Assembly (NCBI GenBank): GCA_037139855.1
Contig: JBAXFM010000319.1
Span: 1-5,693 of the forward strand
Direction of reading: 5' to 3'
Source of the DNA: CAIVAT01 sp037139855
Lineage (GTDB): Bacteria > Bacteroidota > Bacteroidia > Bacteroidales > FEN-979
DNA length: 5,693 nt
This document shows, in pieces, positions 1 to 4,763 of this stretch; the stretch's first letter is position 1; every line of letters starts with the position of its first letter. The notes under the pieces were generated by a model. That model did no database searches and was not told where the DNA came from. It was given only the letters and a program-made list of their open reading frames with translations. Position numbers and translations under genes: made by a program.

Positions 1-99
1 CTTAATCGGTTGATTCCTTTTTTGCTTTTTTCGGTTTTCATTTTTTCCTGGAAAAGCATATTGAAGGGGCAGAAAAGTAAATCTGGAAATAACCCTTAA
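1..99 (+). CDS. possible 3' end of a membrane-protein gene
   Basis: Frame 1 is open from the first base to a TAA at 97-99, giving 32 residues. They begin with a hydrophobic run (residues 4-15, IPFLLFSVFIFS) followed by a basic, polar tail (KGQKSKSGNNP). That is how the C-terminus of an inner-membrane protein often ends: a last transmembrane helix, then a positive cytoplasmic tail. The start would lie outside the window. The segment is short and T-rich, so an open hydrophobic frame could arise by chance, and no family can be named. Confidence 0.22.
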   Translation, partial: LNRLIPFLLFSVFIFSWKSILKGQKSKSGNNP

Positions 100-140
100 A
101 ACCTGGTTGAAAAGCACTCGTGACCTTCAGCTTCTCAAGT

Positions 141-164
141 CCTCCCCTTATTTCCAAGGGGAGG
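141..164. repeat. 9-bp perfect inverted repeat (CCTCCCCTT / AAGGGGAGG)
   Basis: CCTCCCCTT (141-149) and AAGGGGAGG (156-164) are perfect reverse complements around a 6-nt loop. A related GAGGGG follows at 172-176. GC-rich hairpins of this look recur between genes in many Bacteroidetes genomes, to my recollection, so this is more likely a dispersed repeat unit than a terminator. No T-run follows on either strand. Confidence 0.6.
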
Positions 165-180
165 ATTTAGGAGGGGTACA

Positions 181-212
181 AAACCCTAACAGTCTAAAAC
201 CCTAACAGTCTA
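181..212. repeat. 16-bp perfect tandem direct repeat, two copies
   Basis: AAACCCTAACAGTCTA occurs at 181-196 and again, identical and back to back, at 197-212. It lies between the hairpin repeat at 141-164 and the truncated reading frame at 222-362. A duplication junction or a small intergenic repeat are both possible; no function is visible. Confidence 0.75.
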
Positions 213-221
213 ACCACCTAA

Positions 222-362
222 AAAGGCACCTTTGCCTACTACTGGCCATCCGATGGCAAACTCTACTGCCAGGCCTGTGGCGAATCCGAATTCCGCCAGT
301 TCCTTTCATCCGCTGCTGATGAAGCCGTTTACCAGTGCATTGGCAACCCTTTCGCCTTCTGA
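222..362 (+). pseudogene. C-terminal gene remnant with a CxxC motif, no start codon
   Basis: An open frame of 46 codons runs from just after a TAA (219-221) to a TGA at 360-362. It reads KGTFAYYWPSDGKLYCQACG and continues with a further 26 residues ending CIGNPFAF. It looks protein-like: aromatic residues cluster near its start, CQAC resembles a zinc-knuckle half, and its base composition is GC-richer than the flanks, as in the phage genes. There is no ATG, GTG or TTG in frame before the conserved-looking part. The frame is therefore probably the tail of a broken gene, cut off at or near the repeats at 181-212. The strong terminator at 395-421 fits a formerly transcribed gene. The family is not recognised. 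Confidence 0.4.
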
Positions 363-394
363 CAGCCCTTCAAACTTACTCTGAAGTCTAAGTT

Positions 395-421
395 AAGCCT
401 GGTTCAGCCGGGCTTTTTTTT
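395..421 (+). terminator. Rho-independent terminator
   Basis: AAGCCTGG (395-402) pairs with CCGGGCTT (408-415) over 8 bp with one G-U pair, around loop TTCAG. A run of eight T spans 414-421. It is placed to end transcription coming from the remnant at 222-362. Its stem core and loop size match the second terminator at 765-787. Confidence 0.85.
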
Positions 422-465
422 GATTTTTCACTTCCTGGAATCGATCTAAAAATGTGTGAATTATG

Positions 466-494
466 TAACTTTTTAAAATAATTATATAACTTTT
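466..494 (+). promoter_or_regulatory. paired direct repeats TAACTTTT, 21 bp apart
   Basis: TAACTTTT occurs at 466-473 and 487-494. The 21-bp spacing is two helical turns, so both copies face the same side of the DNA. The second copy sits where a -33 element would lie for the -7 box at 511-518. An activator or repressor site for the CsbD-like gene is plausible; the region is AT-rich, so chance cannot be excluded. Confidence 0.3.
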
Positions 495-510
495 CTCTAA
501 CTCATACACC

Positions 511-518
511 TACCTTTG
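511..518 (+). promoter_or_regulatory. Bacteroidetes-type -7 promoter box (TACCTTTG)
   Basis: TACCTTTG matches the Bacteroidetes primary-sigma -7 consensus TAnnTTTG at every fixed position. Initiation would be near 524-526, leaving a leader of about 50 nt before the CsbD-like start at 574. No clear TTG is seen at the -33 position; the direct repeat at 487-494 occupies it. Confidence 0.5.
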
Positions 519-522
519 ATCC

Positions 523-538
523 GAGAATATCCATTCTC
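523..538 (+). promoter_or_regulatory. inverted repeat at the predicted transcript 5' end
   Basis: GAGAAT (523-528) and ATTCTC (533-538) are perfect reverse complements around ATCC. The repeat begins at the predicted start site of the promoter at 511-518. It could be an operator or a short 5' mRNA hairpin. No regulator is encoded nearby. Confidence 0.35.
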
Positions 539-573
539 AATTATAGCAACTTAGATATAAATCACAGGAATTA

Positions 574-741
574 ATGGAACACTGGGCTGAAAAAAAAGTA
601 GAATTAAAACATAAGTTTGCAATTTTGAGGAATAAAGACTTGAATCTTGTTGAAGGTCATAAAGAAGAAATGTTAGCAAATCTTCAGATCAGACTTGGTA
701 TAACCAGAGAAGAATTACTCAAAATAATTGCAGGAATTTAA
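574..741 (+). CDS. CsbD-like small stress-response protein
   Basis: This complete 55-residue gene starts at ATG 574, preceded by AGGAA at 566-570, and stops at TAA 739-741. The pattern is that of CsbD/YjbJ-like proteins: an initial Trp (W4), a charged segment ending LKHKFAIL (11-18), then D22-L23, an EGHKEEML box (27-34), LQIRLG (37-42) and a final amphipathic helix TREELLKIIAGI (44-55). Family members are small, charged, soluble cytoplasmic proteins induced by general stress; their molecular role is unknown. The gene forms a stand-alone unit with a promoter at 511-518 and a terminator at 765-787. It is AT-rich, unlike the phage genes, and is more likely host or accessory DNA. The call rests on remembered sequence style, not a search. 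Confidence 0.72.
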   Translation: MEHWAEKKVELKHKFAILRNKDLNLVEGHKEEMLANLQIRLGITREELLKIIAGI

Positions 742-764
742 TAAATTACGTAACACTTTTTTTT

Positions 765-787
765 GCCTGGCACTCCCGGGCTTTTTT
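765..787 (+). terminator. Rho-independent terminator after the CsbD-like gene
   Basis: GCCTGG (765-770) pairs with CCGGGC (776-781), with one G-U pair, around loop CACTC, followed by six T at 782-787. It lies 23 bp after the CsbD-like stop codon. The two stem arms are identical to those of the terminator at 395-421. Confidence 0.8.
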
Positions 788-937
788 ATTTCAGATATCA
801 TTTCTTTATATCTTTACCTGATTAAAATTACTCCTCAGCCATACAATATAAACTGATGGGTTATGCAATAGTATTATTTTTCAATCATATTTCATAGCTA
901 GCTGCAAGCCTTACGGAACAGACAAATTACAAACAAA

Positions 938-1573
938 ATGAACGTCAAAGAAGCTTACAAAAATTGGTCTGAACAATATGACACCAACATCAATAAGACC
1001 AGAGATTTAGAAGCCATTTCTCTTAGAGATATGTTAAGCGAAATAAAATTTGAAAAGTGCCTTGAAATTGGATGCGGTACGGGAAAAAATACAGAATGGT
1101 TAGTTACGAAAGGGAAAAATATAGTAGCGGTTGATATTTCAGACGAAATGCTCTCAATTGCCAAACAAAAAGTAACAGTTAAAAGTGTTTCATTTATTAA
1201 GGCCGATGTTACAGAAAGCTGGGGTTTTACGTCCGAAACTTTTGACTTAGTAGTTTGCAGCCTGGTTTTGGAGCACATAAAAAACATTCAAAACATTATC
1301 AAGCACATAGCGGAACATTTAAACGTTAGTGGGGTGCTATATATTGGAGAATTACATCCTTATAAACAGTATACCGGTTCTAAAGCAAAATTCGAAACCG
1401 AAGCAGGCGAGCAAATAGTTACTGCGTTTACTCATCATATTACTGAGTTCACTGAAGCAGCCACAACATACGCATTGAAGATTGAAGAAATAAAAGAGTA
1501 TTTTGATGATAATGACAGATCAAATCCACCTAGAATATTGACATTAAAGTTCAGAAAACAAGCCAGCAGCTAG
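938..1573 (+). CDS. class I SAM-dependent methyltransferase
   Basis: This 211-aa protein has a Rossmann-fold methyltransferase core of the UbiE/BioC-like type. Motif I is LEIGCGTGK (42-50), the SAM-binding glycine loop. The acidic residue at the end of strand 2 is D66 in VAVDIS. FIKADV (86-91) gives the adenine-side acid D90. DLVVCSLVLEHI (103-114) is the strand 4/post-motif region. GVLYIGELHPYKQYTG (132-147) with GELHP and the C-terminal YFDDNDRSNPPRILTL (188-203) likely form the substrate side. It should act in the cytoplasm, methylating a small molecule; the substrate cannot be told from sequence. ATG 938 follows an A-rich leader without a Shine-Dalgarno, usual for Bacteroidetes. The gene is visibly AT-richer than the phage genes. 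Its stop codon lies 5 bp before an attC-like structure (1579-1652), suggesting arrival as a mobile cassette. It is convergent with the terminase operon. Confidence 0.9.
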   Translation: MNVKEAYKNWSEQYDTNINKTRDLEAISLRDMLSEIKFEKCLEIGCGTGKNTEWLVTKGKNIVAVDISDEMLSIAKQKVTVKSVSFIKADVTESWGFTSETFDLVVCSLVLEHIKNIQNIIKHIAEHLNVSGVLYIGELHPYKQYTGSKAKFETEAGEQIVTAFTHHITEFTEAATTYALKIEEIKEYFDDNDRSNPPRILTLKFRKQASS

Positions 1574-1578
1574 CAAGG

Positions 1579-1652
1579 GCTTAGCTCCGGGGCTTTGTCC
1601 AACACACAAGGCCAACCGATAAAGACCCGGCGCCAAGCCCCGACCGTTGAAC
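1579..1652 (+). mobile_element. candidate integron attC recombination site
   Basis: The order of parts fits an attC site. A left core GCTTAGC (1579-1585) is one base off RYYYAAC. A 2-nt spacer follows, then CGGGGCTT (1588-1595), a 39-nt central segment, its perfect complement AAGCCCCG (1635-1642), a 3-nt spacer, and a right core GTTGAAC (1646-1652) that fits GTTRRRY exactly. The outer cores pair at 6 of 7 positions if G-U is allowed. Its length of 74 bp is within the usual attC range, and it directly follows a single gene, as a cassette should. No integron integrase is in the window. An alternative is an ordinary GC-rich intergenic hairpin. Confidence 0.45.
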
Positions 1653-1677
1653 TACATCCCTGGGGAGGCCTCCGTTC

Positions 1678-1708
1678 GCCCGCGACTTATCTTCTGTCGC
1701 GTGTGGGC
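1678..1708. terminator. hairpin between convergent genes, possible terminator
   Basis: GCCCGCGAC (1678-1686) pairs with GTCGC (1696-1700) plus GGGC (1705-1708), leaving a 4-nt bulge and a 9-nt loop. A separate 10-bp perfect palindrome GGAGGCCTCC lies just upstream at 1664-1673. The hairpin sits between the convergent methyltransferase and terminase genes, where a bidirectional terminator is expected. There is no clean T-run on either strand, so intrinsic termination is doubtful. Confidence 0.3.
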
Positions 1709-1715
1709 AATATTA

Positions 1716-1750
1716 TTCACTCTTCACTCTTCACTCATCACTCATAACTT
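1716..1750. repeat. 7-bp tandem repeat (TTCACTC)n at the terminase 3' end
   Basis: TTCACTC is perfect at 1716-1722, 1723-1729 and 1730-1736. ATCACTC (1737-1743) has one change and ATAACTT (1744-1750) is more degenerate, ending on the last base of the terminase stop codon. Read on the minus strand it is GAGTGAA repeated. Copy number of such runs can vary by replication slippage. Confidence 0.8.
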
Positions 1751-2922
1751 TACACTCTCGAAACCTTCCACATTCTCTTCCTGTTCACCATCACCTTAGC
1801 CAGGCAAACATACCTCACCGCATCAATTCCATGATTGAATTTATCAATCGGTTCATTGGTTGCTTTGCCGCTCTGGTCTTCCTTCCATTTATAATTCTTA
1901 AACTCCCGGATCAGGTTAACGGATCCTTTCGTGATATGGATTTTATATCGTTTCATAATATCTAAACCTGCCAGGATGCTATCCTTCCCTTTAAAAGTCG
2001 CCGCCACATTAAACCCCTCTTTTTTAATCTCATAAATGCATTTCGGCTGGTTATCCGCAATCACCTCATCCACCCACCTCAACCCAAGTTCACCCATCCA
2101 CTTTGCAATATCCTGGTTAGTCAAACCACGGTTGTAAATCAATTCATCCAGGTAAAGATCCCCACCGCACAAACCCACTTTTATTAATGCCGTCGGGTCA
2201 TTGCTAAAGCCAAAGTCCATCCCGTACGCCACCCATTTGCACTCATCCGGAAAGTCATCGCATTGGTCCCAATTCGAAAAGATTAAACCTTTGATTTGCC
2301 CAGGCAATCCAAGTCCATAAACCCTCCAGTAATTCTCATCAATATTTTTCAGGTTTTCAATTTCCTTCACCATCTCCGCCGGCAGGAATTTCAGATTATC
2401 CTTGTACGTGGATTGTATAAACGTACAATCCGCCCTCGGGATCACCAGGTCATAAATCCAGTGCTCTTCCATACTCGGGTTATAGTCAATAAAAATCTGC
2501 TTCTCCGTCCTGATCGACAACTGAATCCAGTCCTCCAGGCTCAGCTCGTTAGCCTCGTTCAAAAAAAGGTAGGTCCGTTTCGCACCCCTCTTTTTCTGAG
2601 GCTGGTCCAGGCTCACGAATTCAAATAGATTCCCGTTCAGCATGTATGTATTTTCAGTTTTGTTGTGAAACTTCTCATCATACATCCCGTGGTTTTTCAG
2701 TATCTCGAAAAAATCCCTCATGGCAGTAGCCTTCAGCGATGGCATCGTTTTCCTAACGATGGTAAACACCGCATCATCCTGCTCCGCAGCTTTCACCAGT
2801 ATCAGCAGCATCAGTATCGAGTACGTCTTTCCCGACCTGCTTGAACCCTGGTTAACAACAATCTTCGTTGTTGCCGCCTTGTTCTTCCTGAATACACTCG
2901 AAACCTGAATAACTTTCCGCAT
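1750..2922 (-). CDS. terL: phage terminase large subunit (PBSX/Terminase_3-like)
   Basis: This is the DNA-packaging motor: an N-terminal ATPase translocates DNA into the prohead through the portal, and a C-terminal RNase H-fold nuclease cuts concatemers. From ATG 2922 it has 390 aa. Visible motifs are Walker A GSSRSGKT (26-33); Walker B TYLFLNEANE (117-126) with catalytic Glu123; the coupling motif IFIDYNP (143-149); and nuclease acids Asp236 (YGMDFGFSNDPTALI), Asp290 (IADNQP) and Asp367 (FNHGIDAVRY). All key residues are present and the length is normal. An upstream in-frame ATG at 2961 would add 13 residues but overlap the small-subunit gene by 38 bp. ATG 2922 is preferred because GGAGG lies 6 nt before it and the small-subunit stop ends 1 nt before it. 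It is co-transcribed with the small subunit. No portal gene follows, which is unusual. Confidence 0.95.
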   Translation of the reverse strand: MRKVIQVSSVFRKNKAATTKIVVNQGSSRSGKTYSILMLLILVKAAEQDDAVFTIVRKTMPSLKATAMRDFFEILKNHGMYDEKFHNKTENTYMLNGNLFEFVSLDQPQKKRGAKRTYLFLNEANELSLEDWIQLSIRTEKQIFIDYNPSMEEHWIYDLVIPRADCTFIQSTYKDNLKFLPAEMVKEIENLKNIDENYWRVYGLGLPGQIKGLIFSNWDQCDDFPDECKWVAYGMDFGFSNDPTALIKVGLCGGDLYLDELIYNRGLTNQDIAKWMGELGLRWVDEVIADNQPKCIYEIKKEGFNVAATFKGKDSILAGLDIMKRYKIHITKGSVNLIREFKNYKWKEDQSGKATNEPIDKFNHGIDAVRYVCLAKVMVNRKRMWKVSRV

Positions 2923-2923
2923 T

Positions 2924-3232
2924 TTATTCCTCCAATTCTTCCGGCACCTCGCCTTCCCCAACCACTTCGAAAATTATTTTGGTAATCTGTGTGCTTTCCG
3001 CTTCTATCCCCATATTCACTCTATGGAGTTTCGGTCTGATATACTCTTGCATATCTGCCCACAACCTGACTCTTTCAGCCGGTCTCATTTTTTTTAGGTC
3101 TTCTTCCAGCGTTGTATCAAGAATTTCCAAAGCCCATTCCACTTTTTCCTGTATTTCCCTGGTAATCCTGTTTTTAACACCCTTCGGCCGGCCACCTTGT
3201 CCAGGTTTGAATGTTGTTAACGTTTTACTCAT
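2924..3232 (-). CDS. terS: phage terminase small subunit
   Basis: This 102-aa protein has the expected size and position for the DNA-recognition subunit that hands phage DNA to the large subunit. Its N-terminus FKPGQGGRPKGVKNRIT (8-24) is a basic Gly/Pro-rich segment with an AT-hook-like GRPKG, common at the start of Bacteroidetes phage small terminases. A helical middle follows (REIQEKVEWALEILDTTLEEDLKK, roughly 25-48), then LWADMQEYIRPKLHRVN (57-73), a motif shared by such proteins, and an acidic tail (VGEGEVPEELEE, 91-102). ATG 3232 has AAGG five bases upstream. The gene is first in a minus-strand operon with terL, separated by one base. Its promoter is probably at 3261-3268, overlapped by an inverted repeat. 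Identification rests on motif style plus adjacency to an unmistakable terL. Confidence 0.8.
   Translation of the reverse strand: MSKTLTTFKPGQGGRPKGVKNRITREIQEKVEWALEILDTTLEEDLKKMRPAERVRLWADMQEYIRPKLHRVNMGIEAESTQITKIIFEVVGEGEVPEELEE
2929..2933 (-). promoter_or_regulatory. ribosome binding site deciding the terL start
   Basis: On the minus strand GGAGG is followed by six bases and then ATG at 2922. It lies inside the last codons of the small-subunit gene. It is the strongest Shine-Dalgarno in the window and selects 2922 over the ATG at 2961. Confidence 0.75.
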
Positions 3233-3241
3233 ATCTGCCTT

Positions 3242-3266
3242 ATTTTGCCATATTATTAGGCAAAAT
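3242..3266. promoter_or_regulatory. operator-like inverted repeat on the terminase promoter
   Basis: ATTTTGCC (3242-3249) and GGCAAAAT (3259-3266) are perfect reverse complements separated by 9 bp. Half-site centres are 17 bp apart. The right arm covers most of the minus-strand -7 box (3261-3268) and the repeat spans the predicted start point. A dimeric repressor bound here would block the terminase operon. The alternative is an RNA hairpin in the leader. Confidence 0.5.
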
Positions 3267-3268
3267 TA
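3261..3268 (-). promoter_or_regulatory. Bacteroidetes-type -7 box for the terminase operon
   Basis: On the minus strand the bases read TAATTTTG, a full match to TAnnTTTG. Initiation would be near 3254, giving a leader of about 20 nt before ATG 3232. No obvious TTG is present at -33. Confidence 0.5.
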
Positions 3269-3319
3269 CAATAAAAATATCTATTATAGACTTATTATCA
3301 GATATTTATTTTATATTAC

Positions 3320-3336
3320 TTAAAGTATTACTTTAA
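3320..3336. promoter_or_regulatory. 17-bp palindrome on the head-gene promoter
   Basis: TTAAAGTATTACTTTAA has 8-bp perfect arms around a single central base. It lies just upstream of the plus-strand -7 box (3345-3352), over the place of the -33 element, so a bound protein would compete with or recruit RNA polymerase. Its sequence is unrelated to the repeat at 3242-3266. Confidence 0.45.
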
Positions 3337-3344
3337 TATTATTG

Positions 3345-3352
3345 TATCTTTG
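3345..3352 (+). promoter_or_regulatory. Bacteroidetes-type -7 box for the head genes
   Basis: TATCTTTG matches TAnnTTTG fully. Transcription would start near 3358, only about 11 nt before ATG 3369. It faces away from the terminase promoter and would drive the 40-aa protein, protease and capsid genes. A -33 TTG is not evident. Confidence 0.55.
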
Positions 3353-3368
3353 TAGAAATTTTAGACCC

Positions 3369-3491
3369 ATGGCAAAAAAACTCCCCAGGGCAGGCACAGA
3401 ACTTCCCAAAAACGTGAAGTCGCCCCCAAAACCCCCGAAACTACCCAAACGATTCAAACCCGGTTCCGAACTCGTTAAAATCGTAAAATAA
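3369..3491 (+). CDS. 40-aa Pro/Lys-rich basic phage protein
   Basis: ATG 3369 to TAA 3489-3491 encodes 40 residues, starting MAKKLPRAGTELPKN and ending FKPGSELVKIVK. By my count nine residues are Pro and eleven are Lys, with almost no acidic residues. The centre (KSPPKPPKLPKRFKP, 17-31) is a PxxP-like basic stretch unlikely to fold alone. Its TAA shares one base with the protease ATG (TAATG), which points to translational coupling. It is the first gene of the head operon after the promoter at 3345-3352. A DNA- or capsid-binding role, or a mere leader peptide for the protease, is possible. No family is recognised. The in-frame coupling, promoter placement and biased composition support it being translated. 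Confidence 0.6.
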   Translation: MAKKLPRAGTELPKNVKSPPKPPKLPKRFKPGSELVKIVK

Positions 3492-4687
3492 TGCATCGCT
3501 ATTTCTCCACGCCTCCCGTGTTTTCCGCTCCCGTCGCATCCATCGACAGGGAGCGGGGAATCATTCGCGGAGTCACCATTTGCCAAACAGGACCGGTAAA
3601 AGGTCATGGCGGGTTTATCGACAAAGCATTTCTCCTGCAGATCGTCGAGGATGCTTCCACGAAAACCGCCGGCATCAAGGCCCGCTTTGGTCATCCCAAT
3701 ATGTGCAGTACTGCCCTGGGTACCTACCTGGGCAGGTTCAAAAATTATTCCTATTCAGGCACCAGCGTCAGGGCCGACCTGTATCTGGATGAAACCGCAA
3801 AGGCAACCCCGACAGGCGACCTTCACACTTATGTCCTCGACATGGCCGAAAAGAACCCCGACATGTTCGGAGCATCCATCGCCTTCGAGATCGCAGAATC
3901 CGTATTTCTTGATGAGGAGCTGGAAGGGCAGAAGGTGGAAAAGGAATACTTCCGCCTCAAAGAACTTCGCGCCACCGACATTGTCGATGAGCCTGCAGCC
4001 ACCAATGGTCTGTTTTCTGATAAACTGCGAATCCGTACCCTGAGCGGAGTCGAAGGGTACGCTGGAATTGCAACCCAATTTCTTGATGAAAACCCTCAGA
4101 TCCTGGACCTGATCCTTTCCAAACCCGATTCCATCACCGAGTTTCTTTCCAACTACCTAACCAATTCCAAAATGAACCTTTCAGAAAAGTTAAAGCAAAA
4201 CTTTGCTGCATTGATGGCAGCTTTAAATCCGGAGACGAGTTTGACAGAGCCCGCTGATCAAGAGCTTTCATTTACTCAATCCCTTTTTAATGATCTGGTT
4301 TCCGAATTCCCGGATGCCTTTGAGGTTACCGAAGGATTAACGGAGGTGCAAATGGCAGAATCCGTGAAAGCCTTTTTTGCAGCTGTAAAAATTCAGTTTC
4401 AGGAGACTGAAAAACAATCCCAGGCATTTGAGGATGCAAAAAAAATTCTTCTTTCCACCCAGGAAATATTAGTGTCACATATGGAATCTGACCTTGAAGC
4501 TGCCAATTCCCGCATCGCCGAGCTCTCCGAACAACTCAAAGCCCGTCCGTCTATTCCCTTGAACGTCACCGACCCTGCACTCTCCACCTCCAACCAACCT
4601 GCTGATGAAACCGGCAAACAAATCCTTGCCTCCATGCCCAAAGACATGAAACGCAAACTGTCCGTCAGCACCAAAACAACCGAATGA
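3491..4687 (+). CDS. prohead protease fused to a scaffold-like domain
   Basis: This 398-aa protein appears to have two parts. The N-terminal part (about 1-185) looks like a phage prohead serine protease, which cuts scaffold and capsid proteins during head maturation. ARFGHPN (64-70) supplies a candidate catalytic His68. DMFGASIAFEIAES (124-137) supplies a candidate Ser129 in the G-x-S-I-x-F context seen in HK97-type proteases. ATDIVDEPAATNGLF (161-175), with D163 and E167, is a conserved-looking strand after the active site. After a linker, residues about 228-355 are helical and charged, with a likely coiled coil (about 305-350, ending SDLEAANSRIAELSEQLKA), then a Pro/Thr/Ser-rich tail with a basic end KDMKRKL. 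Basic C-termini often contact the capsid in scaffold proteins. It starts at ATG 3491, overlapping the upstream stop by one base, and precedes the probable capsid gene. Family assignment is by motif and context only. Confidence 0.75.
   Translation: MHRYFSTPPVFSAPVASIDRERGIIRGVTICQTGPVKGHGGFIDKAFLLQIVEDASTKTAGIKARFGHPNMCSTALGTYLGRFKNYSYSGTSVRADLYLDETAKATPTGDLHTYVLDMAEKNPDMFGASIAFEIAESVFLDEELEGQKVEKEYFRLKELRATDIVDEPAATNGLFSDKLRIRTLSGVEGYAGIATQFLDENPQILDLILSKPDSITEFLSNYLTNSKMNLSEKLKQNFAALMAALNPETSLTEPADQELSFTQSLFNDLVSEFPDAFEVTEGLTEVQMAESVKAFFAAVKIQFQETEKQSQAFEDAKKILLSTQEILVSHMESDLEAANSRIAELSEQLKARPSIPLNVTDPALSTSNQPADETGKQILASMPKDMKRKLSVSTKTTE
4172..4174 (+). other. possible internal start for a separate scaffold protein
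   Basis: Met228 of the protease gene follows CTAACCAATTCCAAA, an A-rich leader much like those of other genes here (the capsid ATG follows TTATCAAA). Starting here would yield a 171-aa scaffold without the protease. Nested protease/scaffold genes of this kind are known, as in lambda C/Nu3. Base composition also shifts here, from GC-rich before to AT-richer after. There is no Shine-Dalgarno, so the call is inference. Confidence 0.35.
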
Positions 4688-4724
4688 CCATCGAATGACC
4701 ATTGTATGACAATCGAATGACCCA
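4681..4724 (+). repeat. 11-bp tandem repeat, four copies, at the protease stop
   Basis: CGAATGACCAT is perfect at 4681-4691 and 4692-4702, then TGTATGACAAT (4703-4713) and CGAATGACCCA (4714-4724). The first copy contains the protease stop TGA (4685-4687), and every copy holds ATGA. The repeat probably arose by duplication of the gene end. Confidence 0.8.
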
Positions 4725-4763
4725 CATTAGCACATTATCGCATTAAATAATTAACACATTATC
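4723..4763 (+). repeat. CACATTA-type repeats in the capsid gene leader
   Basis: CACATTAG (4723-4730), CACATTATC (4731-4739) and CACATTATC (4755-4763) recur, with a shorter CATTA at 4741-4745. The last copy ends 3 bp before the capsid ATG. No promoter box or Shine-Dalgarno is seen in this leader, so the capsid gene is probably read from the upstream operon promoter. Confidence 0.6.

Noticed and set aside
788..937. Promoter for the methyltransferase
   Set aside because: TATCTTTA and TATTTTTC each miss the final G of the -7 consensus and none has a -33 partner, so no site is called.
955..1287. Minus-strand open frame within the methyltransferase gene
   Set aside because: The plus-strand frame carries clear SAM-binding motifs; this one has no domain or start context.
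1596..1634. tRNA or small structured RNA in the GC-rich stretch after the methyltransferase
   Set aside because: No cloverleaf, T-loop GTTCRA context or CCA end could be built; the pairing fits attC or a plain hairpin better.
1716..1750. CRISPR-like array
   Set aside because: The repeats are 7 bp and contiguous with no spacers; this is a simple tandem repeat.
2923..2961. N-terminal extension of the large terminase from ATG 2961
   Set aside because: It lies inside the small-subunit gene, lacks a ribosome site, and the ATG at 2922 has GGAGG at ideal spacing.
3320..3694. Minus-strand open frame running across the head-gene promoter
   Set aside because: It overlaps the promoter, the 40-aa gene and the protease start on the opposite strand, and shows no recognisable domain.
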